From a virus, in IMG/VR virus record IMGVR_UViG_3300005264_000759, positions 1-37,007 of that record: a DNA stretch of 37,007 nucleotides; one strand, written 5' to 3'. Both the position numbers and the translations under genes were made by a program. The notes under the pieces were generated by a model. That model saw nothing but the letters and a program-made list of their open reading frames with translations. It ran no database searches and was not told where the DNA came from. The first letter of the stretch is position 1. The number at the start of each line of letters is the position of its first letter. Shown here one piece after another: positions 7,425 to 15,226 of this stretch.

Positions 7425-7793
7425 ATGTCAAAATTTATTTTAATACAGAACAATAAACCTGAAGTTAGTACAAACAGCAAAACTTACAAATCAGCCAAAA
7501 AGAAATTTCTAAAATATACTTTAAAAAACCCATCTAAAATCCAGTTAAATTCAATTCTACGAGAATTGAATCACATAATAGAGCAGTCATTTGACTTAGA
7601 AGATAGAGGAATAAATGAATTTTTTAATGGAGATATCAACTTATATAATTATTGGAAAAAAAATAAACCTCACAACATTCAAAATATTAAAAATAAAAAA
7701 TACAAAAATCACATTATAGAGCAATTATTTAATATGTCATTGGGAGGTCGTTTACTTAATATTATTGATACTTCAAGAGGATTAATGATATGA
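7425..7793 (+). CDS. Hypothetical protein under leader control
   Basis: 122 residues, lysine/asparagine-rich, mainly helical, with no recognised domain. Its ribosome site AAAGGAG is separated from the ATG by seven Ts and lies in the stem of the leader hairpin. It overlaps the initiator gene by ATGA, so control of this gene should also set initiator synthesis. A replication-related role is inferred from position only. Confidence 0.7.
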   Translation: MSKFILIQNNKPEVSTNSKTYKSAKKKFLKYTLKNPSKIQLNSILRELNHIIEQSFDLEDRGINEFFNGDINLYNYWKKNKPHNIQNIKNKKYKNHIIEQLFNMSLGGRLLNIIDTSRGLMI

Positions 7794-9124
7794 AATACCA
7801 AAAAGTCTTAATAGAAGGGGAGCCATTTAATCCTTATAATTCATATGAGGGGATATTTATTCCTACTGGCCTTGTAGAGTGTACACAAATAAATGATTCA
7901 GTTAAAATTTTATTAGGAAGATTATTTCGATATGCAGGTAAAAATGGCAAAGCATACCCATACAGAGAAACACTATTAAAAGAATGTGGATTTAGAAATA
8001 TAAAAAAACTTGATAGAACAATAAGACAAGCTAAAGATTTAAACTTAATAAAAACAACACCACATATCACAAAGAAGAAAATAGATAATCCCCCAAGTGA
8101 GTATGTTTTTTTATATTCAAAAATGTATGATTCAGGGGAAATTAGCGATGACAAAAATGTCAATAGGGTTACTGACAAAAATGTCAATAGGGGTACTGAC
8201 AAAAATGTCAAACAGAAGAGAGTCAATAAGAAGAGAGTCAATAGAAATAATATTATAAATAATATTAACGAATCCGTAGATTCGTATAAACAAGGGAACA
8301 ATGTTGATCAAAAAAAGCCAATTTTGAAAAAAATAAAAAAAAATAAAAATAAACAAAAATTGCGAAAAAACAAATCTTTTGCCGCAAAATTAAAAAAACG
8401 TAAATTAAAACAACAAAAAATAAAACAAGCAAAAAACATAACAACAAAACCAAAATACAAACACACGATAAAAGATTTAAGAAACTATAACGAACTTATT
8501 GGTCACGGCATTACTGATCACAGAAGTGATAAACCCAAGAATAACTCAATTGACAAACTACACGCTTTATTTTCTTCACAATGTAAAGATCCTTATCATA
8601 CGATTGATACCCCAGAGATTTACGTTAATTTTAAATGGGATATGGATTTATTGATTGAAGTCTTTGAATATCATCTCAAACATACTGTAAAATTTAATAT
8701 GAAACCTGTTAAATCTATAGGGAATTTTATTTTTAGTGAAGGGTATAACGGATTTAAGTCTTGGTCTCCTTTAGTTTATTGGCATCAAAAAATGACAAAG
8801 ACAGCAGAAAACGAATTAACAGAAGAAGGAAAAAAATTCTTATTATCTCTCAAGAGAGCTAAAGTACATGGAATAAGGGATATTGATTCATCAATCATCA
8901 ACAAAGTAGCAAAAGAAACCTATTATGTAGCAAATAATCATGTATTCATGGATGATAAAACAATTACAATGTCTTATCCTCGTGGTATCATAGATACATT
9001 GTCAAGTTATATCAAAGAGCAAACAAACCGAGATAATTTTAAATTAGTTTATATTACGAAAAATGGGTTTATAGATGAATTTTTAGATATCGCCAAGAAA
9101 CGAAACATAATTAAACTTAAATAG
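7790..9124 (+). CDS. Lambda O-like replication initiator (winged-helix)
   Basis: 444 residues. The first 105 residues look like the winged helix-turn-helix of phage replisome organisers (VECTQINDSVKILLGRLFRY, then KAYPYRETLLKECGF and RTIRQAKDLNLIKTT). A low-complexity basic linker (about 115-235) contains the repeated peptide DKNVNR, encoded by DNA iterons. A C-terminal domain (about 250-330) contains FKWDMDLLIEVFEYHL and a NFIFSEGYNGFKSW stretch. The next gene is a DnaB-family helicase, the same order and logic as lambda O-P: the initiator binds iterons within its own gene and brings in helicase. Initiator identity is inferred from fold, repeats and neighbour. Confidence 0.7.
   Translation: MKYQKVLIEGEPFNPYNSYEGIFIPTGLVECTQINDSVKILLGRLFRYAGKNGKAYPYRETLLKECGFRNIKKLDRTIRQAKDLNLIKTTPHITKKKIDNPPSEYVFLYSKMYDSGEISDDKNVNRVTDKNVNRGTDKNVKQKRVNKKRVNRNNIINNINESVDSYKQGNNVDQKKPILKKIKKNKNKQKLRKNKSFAAKLKKRKLKQQKIKQAKNITTKPKYKHTIKDLRNYNELIGHGITDHRSDKPKNNSIDKLHALFSSQCKDPYHTIDTPEIYVNFKWDMDLLIEVFEYHLKHTVKFNMKPVKSIGNFIFSEGYNGFKSWSPLVYWHQKMTKTAENELTEEGKKFLLSLKRAKVHGIRDIDSSIINKVAKETYYVANNHVFMDDKTITMSYPRGIIDTLSSYIKEQTNRDNFKLVYITKNGFIDEFLDIAKKRNIIKLK
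8150..8285 (+). repeat. Candidate replication origin: iterons and dyad inside the initiator gene
   Basis: Three copies begin with GACAAAAATGTCAA at 8150, 8174 and 8198; the first two full units are 24 bases with one mismatch. Each holds the dyad GACA-AAAA-TGTC. Two 15-base units starting AAGAGAGTCAATA follow (8216-8230 and 8231-8245), keeping the GTCAATA core, so five GTCAA sites lie in about 90 bases. After them come an almost pure A/T tract (8243-8267), the perfect stem ACGAATC-CGTA-GATTCGT (8268-8285), and an A-rich stretch to about 8460. This matches the lambda origin plan of iterons followed by an unwinding region. Confidence 0.7.
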
Positions 9125-9208
9125 TAGAGTATACGATTATTTTTAATCACAAATTTTTGATAACAAAATCAAATTTAAACTGAGCTAAGAAAAGGAAATT
9201 TTAAAATA

Positions 9209-10732
9209 ATGATTCAGAGTAGAAACGTATCTGTAGTGGAAGAAAAACGAATTGTAATTGGATTAATTGTTTCTTCACAATTTATTCAACAAATTTTACC
9301 TATTTTTCAACTCGACTATTTCGTGAATTCATATTTAAAAACTATTGCTTCTTGGTGTATTGTGTTTTATGAAGAACATGAAAAAGCTCCCTATCGCCAC
9401 ATACAAGACATTCATGAAGCTGAATCACTTAATTTAAAAGACTCCGACAGTGAATTAATAGAAGACTTGCTAAAACTATTAACAGAGCAGTATGATCCTG
9501 AATCAGTCAATGTAGATTATTTGAAAGATTGTGCTGTAAACTATTTCAGAAAACGAGAACTTGAAATAGTGGTCAACAATGTTTCAATTTTAAAAGAGAA
9601 AGGAGAGTATGATGAAGCTGAAGCTCAGATTACTCGGTTCTCTAAAGTCACAACTACACTTGACTCCGGAGCAATAATTAATATAGGTGATTTAGCAGAA
9701 GTTACAGAGATATACAGACAACGAGAGGAAGAAGATAAAAAGTTTTTTCATATGCCTGGCGATTTAGGAAGATATCTTGGAAATTTTAAACGTGGGGATG
9801 TGGTGGGATATTACGCACCTGCCAAACGAGGGAAAAGTTGGACTCTTGTTGATCATTTCAAACAAGGAGTACTTCAACGCAAAAAGACTTTATTCTGGTC
9901 TATTGAAATGACAAAAACAGAAATACTCCCACGAATTATGAAATCATTTAAACCGATGGTAGATGAAGAAGGGGAATACACATATCCAGTATTTGATTGC
10001 ATTCATAATCAAACTGGAGATTGTGGAGATAGGCTTTCAAATGTAATCATTCTTGAAGATGATATAAAGATAAATGACCCATCTCACACTCCATGTACAA
10101 CTTGTATGAGATATAATCACCCACATGAATTCGCAATGACTGTACATCTTGCAACAAAGTTCCGAGATTCAGATGATATCTTTACGATACAAAAAATGAT
10201 GGAATCAAAAAGATTAAAAAATCCTTTGATGTCAAAGTTAAATAAATTTGGAAGATTGTCAGTTCATCCAAAATACACTTTAACATATGATAAAATGATG
10301 CGAGACATTGAAATTTTAAATAACAAAGATGGATTCATTCCCGATATTATGATTCTTGATTATATAGATATTCTTGGAATAGATACAGGATATGATAATT
10401 ACAAAGCAGTCGATGAAGCATGGAAATTACTTGCTAAGATAGCAGGGGAATTTAATGTGTTGATGATCACAGCTACACAAGCAAATAAAGAAGGACATTC
10501 AGCAGGAGTATTAAACGCAACTCATCAGGGTGGATATTATGGAAAGAATCAACACGTTAATATTATGGTGGGTTTAAACCAAACTTCAGAAGAAAAAGAA
10601 GTAGGAGTAATTAAGTATGGTATTACTGAAGCTCGTTCTCAGTTTTTTATTCCTGGAAAAACATGTACTGTTTTACAGGATATAAAATCAGGACAAACAT
10701 ACTTGGACTCTTACTACGATTGGAATAGTTAA
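9209..10732 (+). CDS. DnaB-family replicative helicase
   Basis: 507 residues. A helical N-terminal domain (about 1-150) is followed by a RecA-like motor: Walker A APAKRGKS (203-210), SIEMTK (motif 1a-like, 231-236), Walker B MILDYIDIL, and MITATQAN. Between them sits an insertion with four cysteines (C264, C272, C296, C299) that could bind zinc; this is not part of cellular DnaB. It would unwind DNA 5' to 3' at the fork, loaded by the upstream initiator and working with the primase. No dedicated loader (DnaC or lambda P type) was recognised. Confidence 0.9.
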   Translation: MIQSRNVSVVEEKRIVIGLIVSSQFIQQILPIFQLDYFVNSYLKTIASWCIVFYEEHEKAPYRHIQDIHEAESLNLKDSDSELIEDLLKLLTEQYDPESVNVDYLKDCAVNYFRKRELEIVVNNVSILKEKGEYDEAEAQITRFSKVTTTLDSGAIINIGDLAEVTEIYRQREEEDKKFFHMPGDLGRYLGNFKRGDVVGYYAPAKRGKSWTLVDHFKQGVLQRKKTLFWSIEMTKTEILPRIMKSFKPMVDEEGEYTYPVFDCIHNQTGDCGDRLSNVIILEDDIKINDPSHTPCTTCMRYNHPHEFAMTVHLATKFRDSDDIFTIQKMMESKRLKNPLMSKLNKFGRLSVHPKYTLTYDKMMRDIEILNNKDGFIPDIMILDYIDILGIDTGYDNYKAVDEAWKLLAKIAGEFNVLMITATQANKEGHSAGVLNATHQGGYYGKNQHVNIMVGLNQTSEEKEVGVIKYGITEARSQFFIPGKTCTVLQDIKSGQTYLDSYYDWNS

Positions 10733-10753
10733 TAAAAAGAAGGAGAGACAAAA

Positions 10754-11167
10754 ATGTATCGAATTAGAAAAAAATTTAGGTTTGAAGCGGCACATGTATT
10801 AGATTCAAGTTATTCAAAAGATTGTCAAAACTTACACGGACACTCTTACATTGTGGAATTATTTTTTGAGTCAATAATGTTAAACGATGATGCTATGTTA
10901 ATTGATTTTGGACATATTAAAGACATAGTAAAACCCATCATTGATAAATGGGATCACAGTATTATTGTTTCTGGAATTGGTGAATTAGGATTGCCTGTAT
11001 CAAAACAGAAAGAATTAAATGTAGTGGAATTAGGATACAATCCTACAGCCGAAGTAATGGCATTCGTGTTGTGGGGGTTAATACGAAAACATCTCCCTAT
11101 ACTATCAAAAGTTAGAGTACATGAAACTGAAACGGGTTATGCTGAGTATGAAGGAGAAGATAATTAA
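10754..11167 (+). CDS. queD: QueD, 6-carboxy-5,6,7,8-tetrahydropterin synthase
   Basis: 137 residues, full length for the family, behind AAGGAG. Zinc ligands H14 (FEAAH), H28 and H30 (LHGHSY) and the catalytic C24 (KDCQNLHGH) are in place, followed by DFGHIK, WDHSII, NPTAEVMA and VHETETGYAEY. It converts dihydroneopterin triphosphate, the product of GTP cyclohydrolase I, into carboxytetrahydropterin, the second step of preQ0 synthesis. The C-x3-H-x-H pattern fits QueD rather than the biopterin enzyme. Next to queE, with folE and queC downstream. Confidence 0.93.
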   Translation: MYRIRKKFRFEAAHVLDSSYSKDCQNLHGHSYIVELFFESIMLNDDAMLIDFGHIKDIVKPIIDKWDHSIIVSGIGELGLPVSKQKELNVVELGYNPTAEVMAFVLWGLIRKHLPILSKVRVHETETGYAEYEGEDN

Positions 11168-11803
11168 ATGAATGTCGCAGAAATTTTTTCCTCAATTCAT
11201 GGGGAAGTAAATGGACACCATCAAGGCAGACTTGTTACATTTATTCGTTTATCTGGATGTAATTTAAAATGCTCGTATTGTGATACTAAAGAAACTCAAA
11301 ATTCTGATTATGGAACTCCGATGTCAATTCACGATATTCTTAGAAAAGTTCAAGAATTTGGGAATGACTGTATTTGTTTAACTGGAGGAGAGCCATTATA
11401 TCATGATGATGTAATAAAAGAACTTTTAAAAATATTATGGTTATCAGGATATGCTATCTCTGTTGAAACAAATGGAACAACCGACATTACTCCATTTTTC
11501 AGATATGTAGAATCTTTCGTAATAGATTTTAAATTAGACTTTGTTGATAAAATGATCCATAATAATTTTATCAAATTAAGGAAGACTGATATTATTAAAT
11601 TTGTAATTTCAGATGAAGAACAATTAGCCCAAGCATTATATTGGAAAGCAGAATTTGAACATATGGAAACTGATGCGTTATTTGCTTTTTCTCCTGTACA
11701 TTCTATTATGTCCGCAGAAGAACTTACCAATACATTAATTAAGCAACAAGAAAACAACTGCATAATATCCATGCAAATTCATAAGATATTAAATCTAAAA
11801 TAA
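11168..11803 (+). CDS. queE: QueE, 7-carboxy-7-deazaguanine synthase (radical SAM)
   Basis: 211 residues. The N-terminus carries the substrate segment IFSSIHGEVNGHHQGR and the radical-SAM cluster motif CNLKCSYC (C31, C35, C38), followed by LTGGEP. QueE contracts the pterin ring of carboxytetrahydropterin to 7-carboxy-7-deazaguanine using SAM and a 4Fe-4S cluster. Its ATG follows the queD stop directly. It is the last gene before the 11.83 kb promoter, so queD/queE and queC/folE/dpdA may lie on two transcripts. Confidence 0.93.
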   Translation: MNVAEIFSSIHGEVNGHHQGRLVTFIRLSGCNLKCSYCDTKETQNSDYGTPMSIHDILRKVQEFGNDCICLTGGEPLYHDDVIKELLKILWLSGYAISVETNGTTDITPFFRYVESFVIDFKLDFVDKMIHNNFIKLRKTDIIKFVISDEEQLAQALYWKAEFEHMETDALFAFSPVHSIMSAEELTNTLIKQQENNCIISMQIHKILNLK

Positions 11804-11804
11804 A

Positions 11805-11857
11805 TATTAATTTATTATTAATTTATCATTGACATTTTAATATTTATGTTTTATATT
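11805..11857 (+). promoter_or_regulatory. Promoter with duplicated UP-like element
   Basis: TTGACA at 11829-11834, 17 bases, TATATT at 11852-11857. Upstream are two tandem copies of the 11-mer TATTAATTTAT (11805-11826). The 43 bases from 11805 match 20141-20183 with only three differences. The expected transcript starts near 11864 and opens with the hairpin TGAAGT-GAATT-ACTTCA (11867-11883), which may protect the 5' end. First gene: 11919. Confidence 0.8.
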
Positions 11858-11918
11858 ATCTGCAAGTGAAGTGAATTACTTCATAATAATTATTACTTAA
11901 AAAGAAGGAGAACAACAA

Positions 11919-12488
11919 ATGTCTAAAACGTACCCAGTACCAGAATTTAAAGAAGCGGTAAAGTCTCTTAATGGAGTTCTAAAAAAGCTTAAAAAAGCGA
12001 CAATCAAAACTGACAAAGTTAAAAGAAATGAAGTGTACGAAGCTTTTGTCAAAACAATCCATCAGTTTATTCAAGATAACAAAGTTGAAAAACTTTCCGA
12101 CAATGTAATAGCTTTCTACAATGAGCATGTTGCGGAAGATGAAGGTGATGATAAGAAAGAAAAGAAAGATGCGGGAAAAACAACTAACAAAAAAGCTGAT
12201 AAGAAAACTACCTCTGACAAGAAAGAAACCAAGAAATCCGCTCCTCCTAAAAAAGTAGGTGTATTGGATGCAATTCATACTGCAATTGTTGAAAAAGGTC
12301 CAATATCTAAAAAAGATATTTTGGCTGAGTTAGTTAAAAAGTTTCCAGAACGAGAAGAAAAAGCAATGAAAAATACAATCAACTGTCAAATTGGTGGAAA
12401 GAAAACTCCTCGCAGATTGGAAAAATCAAGAAAGACTTCTTATGTTGTAGATGAGAATAATGCCTTTTCTATAAAAAAGAGCAAATAA
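11919..12488 (+). CDS. Putative DNA-binding protein, two domains and basic linker
   Basis: 189 residues behind AGAAGGAG. An N-terminal helical domain (about 1-75) is joined by a Lys-rich low-complexity linker (80-115) to a C-terminal segment (about 115-185) that looks like a winged helix (VLDAIHTAIVEKGPISKKDI, then LAELVKKFPEREEKAMKNTI). It is the first gene behind a strong promoter and sits between queE and queC but is not itself a queuosine gene. It may regulate this operon or package DNA; function is inferred from composition only. Confidence 0.6.
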   Translation: MSKTYPVPEFKEAVKSLNGVLKKLKKATIKTDKVKRNEVYEAFVKTIHQFIQDNKVEKLSDNVIAFYNEHVAEDEGDDKKEKKDAGKTTNKKADKKTTSDKKETKKSAPPKKVGVLDAIHTAIVEKGPISKKDILAELVKKFPEREEKAMKNTINCQIGGKKTPRRLEKSRKTSYVVDENNAFSIKKSK

Positions 12489-12492
12489 AACA

Positions 12493-13170
12493 ATGACTGG
12501 TGCTGTATGTTTATTGAGCGGTGGGCAAGATTCTACCACTGCTCTATACTGGGCTAAAAATCAATTTAAGAATGTCTTTGCTTTGATTATTGATTATGGA
12601 CAAAGACACTCAATTGAAATAGAATCTGCTAAAAAAATTGCAACCATGTCTGCTGTACCTTATAAAATATTGTATCTTAAAGATTATTTCCAAACATTAA
12701 CAACTTCTGCTTTGATTGGTGAAGGTATCATATCTGGTGCTCATCCCATAAACCCCAATCTTCTCGCTTCTTTTGTACCGGGAAGAAATTTAATTTTTAT
12801 AACTTCTGCATCAATTCTGGCACAACAAATGGGTTATAGAAATGTCGTTACAGGGGTATGTCAAACAGATTATTCGGGATATCCCGATTGTCGAAACAAT
12901 ACAATAGATTCTTTACAAGTTTCATTAAATTTAGGTATGGATTCAAATATTAAAATTCACACCCCTTTAATGTGGCTAAACAAAAGAGAAACAGTTGAAA
13001 TGTCTATGCGATGGCCCAGTTGTTGGAAAGCTTTAGAATACTCCCATTCTTGTTATGAGGGATTAAACCCCCCTTGTGGTAAGTGTCCCTCTTGTATATT
13101 GAGAGAGAAAGGATTTAGAGAGGCTGGGATGACTGATCCAATTTATAATAGGAGTATAAAAGATGAATAA
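12493..13170 (+). CDS. queC: QueC, 7-cyano-7-deazaguanine (preQ0) synthase
   Basis: 225 residues, normal length. The PP-loop SGGQDST (9-15) binds ATP. DYGQRH and VPGRN are family motifs, and the C-terminal zinc site is C187, C195, C198, C201 (CYEG, then PPCGKCPSC). QueC converts 7-carboxy-7-deazaguanine to preQ0 with ammonia and ATP. It completes a preQ0 pathway with folE, queD and queE. No QueF or archaeosine amidotransferase is visible, so preQ0 is the expected end product in this window. Confidence 0.94.
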   Translation: MTGAVCLLSGGQDSTTALYWAKNQFKNVFALIIDYGQRHSIEIESAKKIATMSAVPYKILYLKDYFQTLTTSALIGEGIISGAHPINPNLLASFVPGRNLIFITSASILAQQMGYRNVVTGVCQTDYSGYPDCRNNTIDSLQVSLNLGMDSNIKIHTPLMWLNKRETVEMSMRWPSCWKALEYSHSCYEGLNPPCGKCPSCILREKGFREAGMTDPIYNRSIKDE

Positions 13171-13654
13171 AATAAGTGCAAATAAATACTTTTGGCCTGT
13201 TATGTATATGTTATCTATTCTATTAGGTAATTTATTTGTGATTCAATTTGGAATTGTAAAAGTTTTTGGTTTAACTTTTCCGGCGGGTGTTGTTTTTATT
13301 GGGTTAACTTTCTCATTTAGAGATTTTGTGCAAAGAAAATGGGGAGATTGGGCATGTTGGATTTGGATGGGGTTAGCTATAATAATTACCTTTTTCCTAA
13401 ATCAAAAGGTTGCCTTAGCTTCTGTAGCGGCTTTCGGTATCTCGGAATTTATTGATTGGTTTATTTTTAAATTTCTGAAAGTATCATTAAAGAAAAGGAT
13501 TATGTTTTCCAATTTAATCTCTTGTCCTCTTGATTCCGCTATATTTGTTACTATTACATTTGGTTGGTTCTGGCCTGCTATTTGGGGTCAAGCATTAATT
13601 AAATATATTTCAGGACTTTTGGTTTTACCTTTCATAAAAAATGAGGAAATTTAA
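13163..13654 (+). CDS. yhhQ: YhhQ/VUT-family (DUF165) queuosine precursor transporter
   Basis: 163 residues with about five hydrophobic helices. Family landmarks are FRDFVQRKWG after the second helix, ALASVAAFGISEFIDWFIF, and SNLISCPLDSAIFVTITFGW. Cellular YhhQ imports preQ0/preQ1. Here it would sit in the host membrane and supply precursor to the phage pathway, or recover it. It overlaps queC by 8 bases and abuts folE, which ties it to this pathway. Shorter than E. coli YhhQ (about 220). Confidence 0.85.
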   Translation: MNKISANKYFWPVMYMLSILLGNLFVIQFGIVKVFGLTFPAGVVFIGLTFSFRDFVQRKWGDWACWIWMGLAIIITFFLNQKVALASVAAFGISEFIDWFIFKFLKVSLKKRIMFSNLISCPLDSAIFVTITFGWFWPAIWGQALIKYISGLLVLPFIKNEEI

Positions 13655-14218
13655 ATGAACGATAAAATTCAAAATAATATAATTGAAATATTAAATTATA
13701 TTGGGGAAGATATAAATCGAGAAGGTTTATTAGAAACTCCCAAACGAGTAGTTAATTCTTGGAAAGAATTATATTCAGGCTATGAAAAAGATCCAAAAAA
13801 ACTTTTAAAAACATTTAACTCTGACGGGTATGATCAAATTGTTTTGTTGCGGGATATTGAATTTTATTCTACTTGTGAACATCACATGTTACCTTTTTTT
13901 GGGAAAGCTCACATAGCTTATATTCCCAATAAACGAGTTATTGGCATATCTAAATTAGCCAGATTGTTGGATATTTATGCCCGTAGACTTCAAATACAAG
14001 AACGACTTGGACAACAAGTTATTGCAGTTTTAATGAGTGAGTTAAAAGCTACTGGTGCGGCATGTATTATTGAAGCTACTCACTTCTGTATGCGTAGCAG
14101 GGGTATTCAGAAACAAAATTCAATAATGACTACATCTTCTTTAGCAGGAGTATTTTTAGAAGATAGTACAAAAGGATTAGCCGCCAGAAATGAATTAATG
14201 AGATTAATTCATGCTTGA
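13655..14218 (+). CDS. folE: FolE, GTP cyclohydrolase I
   Basis: 187 residues. The zinc ligands are C74 and H77 (STCEHH) and C145 (THFCM), and other conserved segments are LLETPKRV, GISKLARL and TGAACIIEATHFCM. It converts GTP to dihydroneopterin triphosphate, the substrate of QueD, so the phage can drive deazaguanine synthesis without the host enzyme. It follows the transporter directly and overlaps the DpdA-like gene by 8 bases. Confidence 0.95.
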   Translation: MNDKIQNNIIEILNYIGEDINREGLLETPKRVVNSWKELYSGYEKDPKKLLKTFNSDGYDQIVLLRDIEFYSTCEHHMLPFFGKAHIAYIPNKRVIGISKLARLLDIYARRLQIQERLGQQVIAVLMSELKATGAACIIEATHFCMRSRGIQKQNSIMTTSSLAGVFLEDSTKGLAARNELMRLIHA

Positions 14219-15008
14219 TATTTTCCTTGACAGCGGAGCTTTTACTTTTTTTAATAAAGGGCAAAAAGTCTCGCTAAAAGAATACCATGGATTCGTAAAG
14301 GAACATCTCTCTTTATTGGGAGGTGTTTCTTCTATGGATGTAATTGATTCTGGTGAAAAATCTATCAAAAAATTTCACAGATTAAGAAAAACGGGAATTG
14401 ATTACATCCCTTGTTATCATTATGGAGAACCTCCTTCAGTATTACAAGAGTATATAAAATATTCAGAAATAGTATCTATAGGAGGGACTGTTCCAATTTC
14501 TTATGCAAAACTTTTACCCTGGCTTGATAATCTCTTTACAAAATATATCTGCGATAAAGATAGAAATCCCATTGTAAAAACTCACGGATTTGGTCTAACA
14601 GATCAAAGATTGATGTTCAGATATCCATGGTATAGTGTAGATTCTTCAACATGGATTCGTGTATCAAGAATGGGTATGCTACTTTTGCCAAGACGAGTAA
14701 GAGATAAAGTACGATGGGATAAACAACCTATGCGAATTCAAGTATCGGATAAAGGACCGATGAAAAATGGAGCAGATTCACACATTGATATAATGCCAAA
14801 AATGGAAAAAGAAAAAGTTTTAACAATCATAAAAGATAAAGGATTTAAATTAGGCAAAACAGTAAACGAAAAAGTTGTAGAAGTGGGGTTATGTAATTCA
14901 TTTGCTTTGCGAGATAAATTTAATATGCTGTATATGCTTGAATTAGAATCCAATTTGCCTGAATATCCTTATAAATTAAATATCAAACATCAAAAAGTTT
15001 TCATATGA
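14211..15008 (+). CDS. dpdA: DpdA-like DNA guanine transglycosylase
   Basis: 265 residues. TGT-superfamily marks are LDSGAFTFF (D7), SMDVID (D43), VSIGGTVP, THGFGLTD and YSVDSSTW (D144). In tRNA-guanine transglycosylases the matching segments are DSGGFQ, the GG substrate loop and the Asp nucleophile region. Phage DpdA proteins swap guanine in DNA for preQ0 or a derivative. Last gene of the preQ0 cluster, overlapping folE. Relatives I remember start with an extra module (MK-Y/F-LAG and an aromatic-rich strand) before the DSGAF motif; here the protein begins at the motif and a similar module follows as the next ORF. Assignment is from motifs and context. Confidence 0.82.
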   Translation: MLDIFLDSGAFTFFNKGQKVSLKEYHGFVKEHLSLLGGVSSMDVIDSGEKSIKKFHRLRKTGIDYIPCYHYGEPPSVLQEYIKYSEIVSIGGTVPISYAKLLPWLDNLFTKYICDKDRNPIVKTHGFGLTDQRLMFRYPWYSVDSSTWIRVSRMGMLLLPRRVRDKVRWDKQPMRIQVSDKGPMKNGADSHIDIMPKMEKEKVLTIIKDKGFKLGKTVNEKVVEVGLCNSFALRDKFNMLYMLELESNLPEYPYKLNIKHQKVFI

Positions 15009-15226
15009 AATTATATTTAGCAGGAATGGGAGCTAATGAAGTTGATCTACATAATTTAGCCAAATCCCAAAATAAAGTATTTCGTCGATTGATTACCTAC
15101 GCATATAAAACAGATGCAAAAAGAATATTAATTTTAAAAAAAGAAGGAGATAATAATGGAAAGAAAAAAATTACTAAACGCCTTAGAAAAAGTAAAGCCA
15201 GGAATTGCATCAAAAGAAATAGTTGA
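15005..15226 (+). CDS. Small ORF resembling the missing N-terminal module of DpdA
   Basis: 73 residues, coupled to dpdA by ATGA. It starts MKLYLAGMGANEV and continues RRLITYAYKTDAKRILI, which by memory resembles the first beta-strands of single-chain phage relatives, located there just upstream of LDSGAF. The last 23 codons overlap the sliding clamp gene in another frame and are likely non-native. It could provide the missing part in trans, or be a remnant of a rearrangement. Confidence 0.5.
   Translation: MKLYLAGMGANEVDLHNLAKSQNKVFRRLITYAYKTDAKRILILKKEGDNNGKKKITKRLRKSKARNCIKRNS

Noticed and set aside
8140-8250. CRISPR-like array in the 24-base repeats
   Set aside because: Units are contiguous without unique spacers, within a coding frame, and have iteron-type dyads.
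7834-8301. Minus-strand ORF of 155 codons opposite the initiator gene
   Set aside because: Hydrophobic low-complexity shadow of Lys/Asn-rich coding; the plus-strand gene has clear domain structure and iterons.
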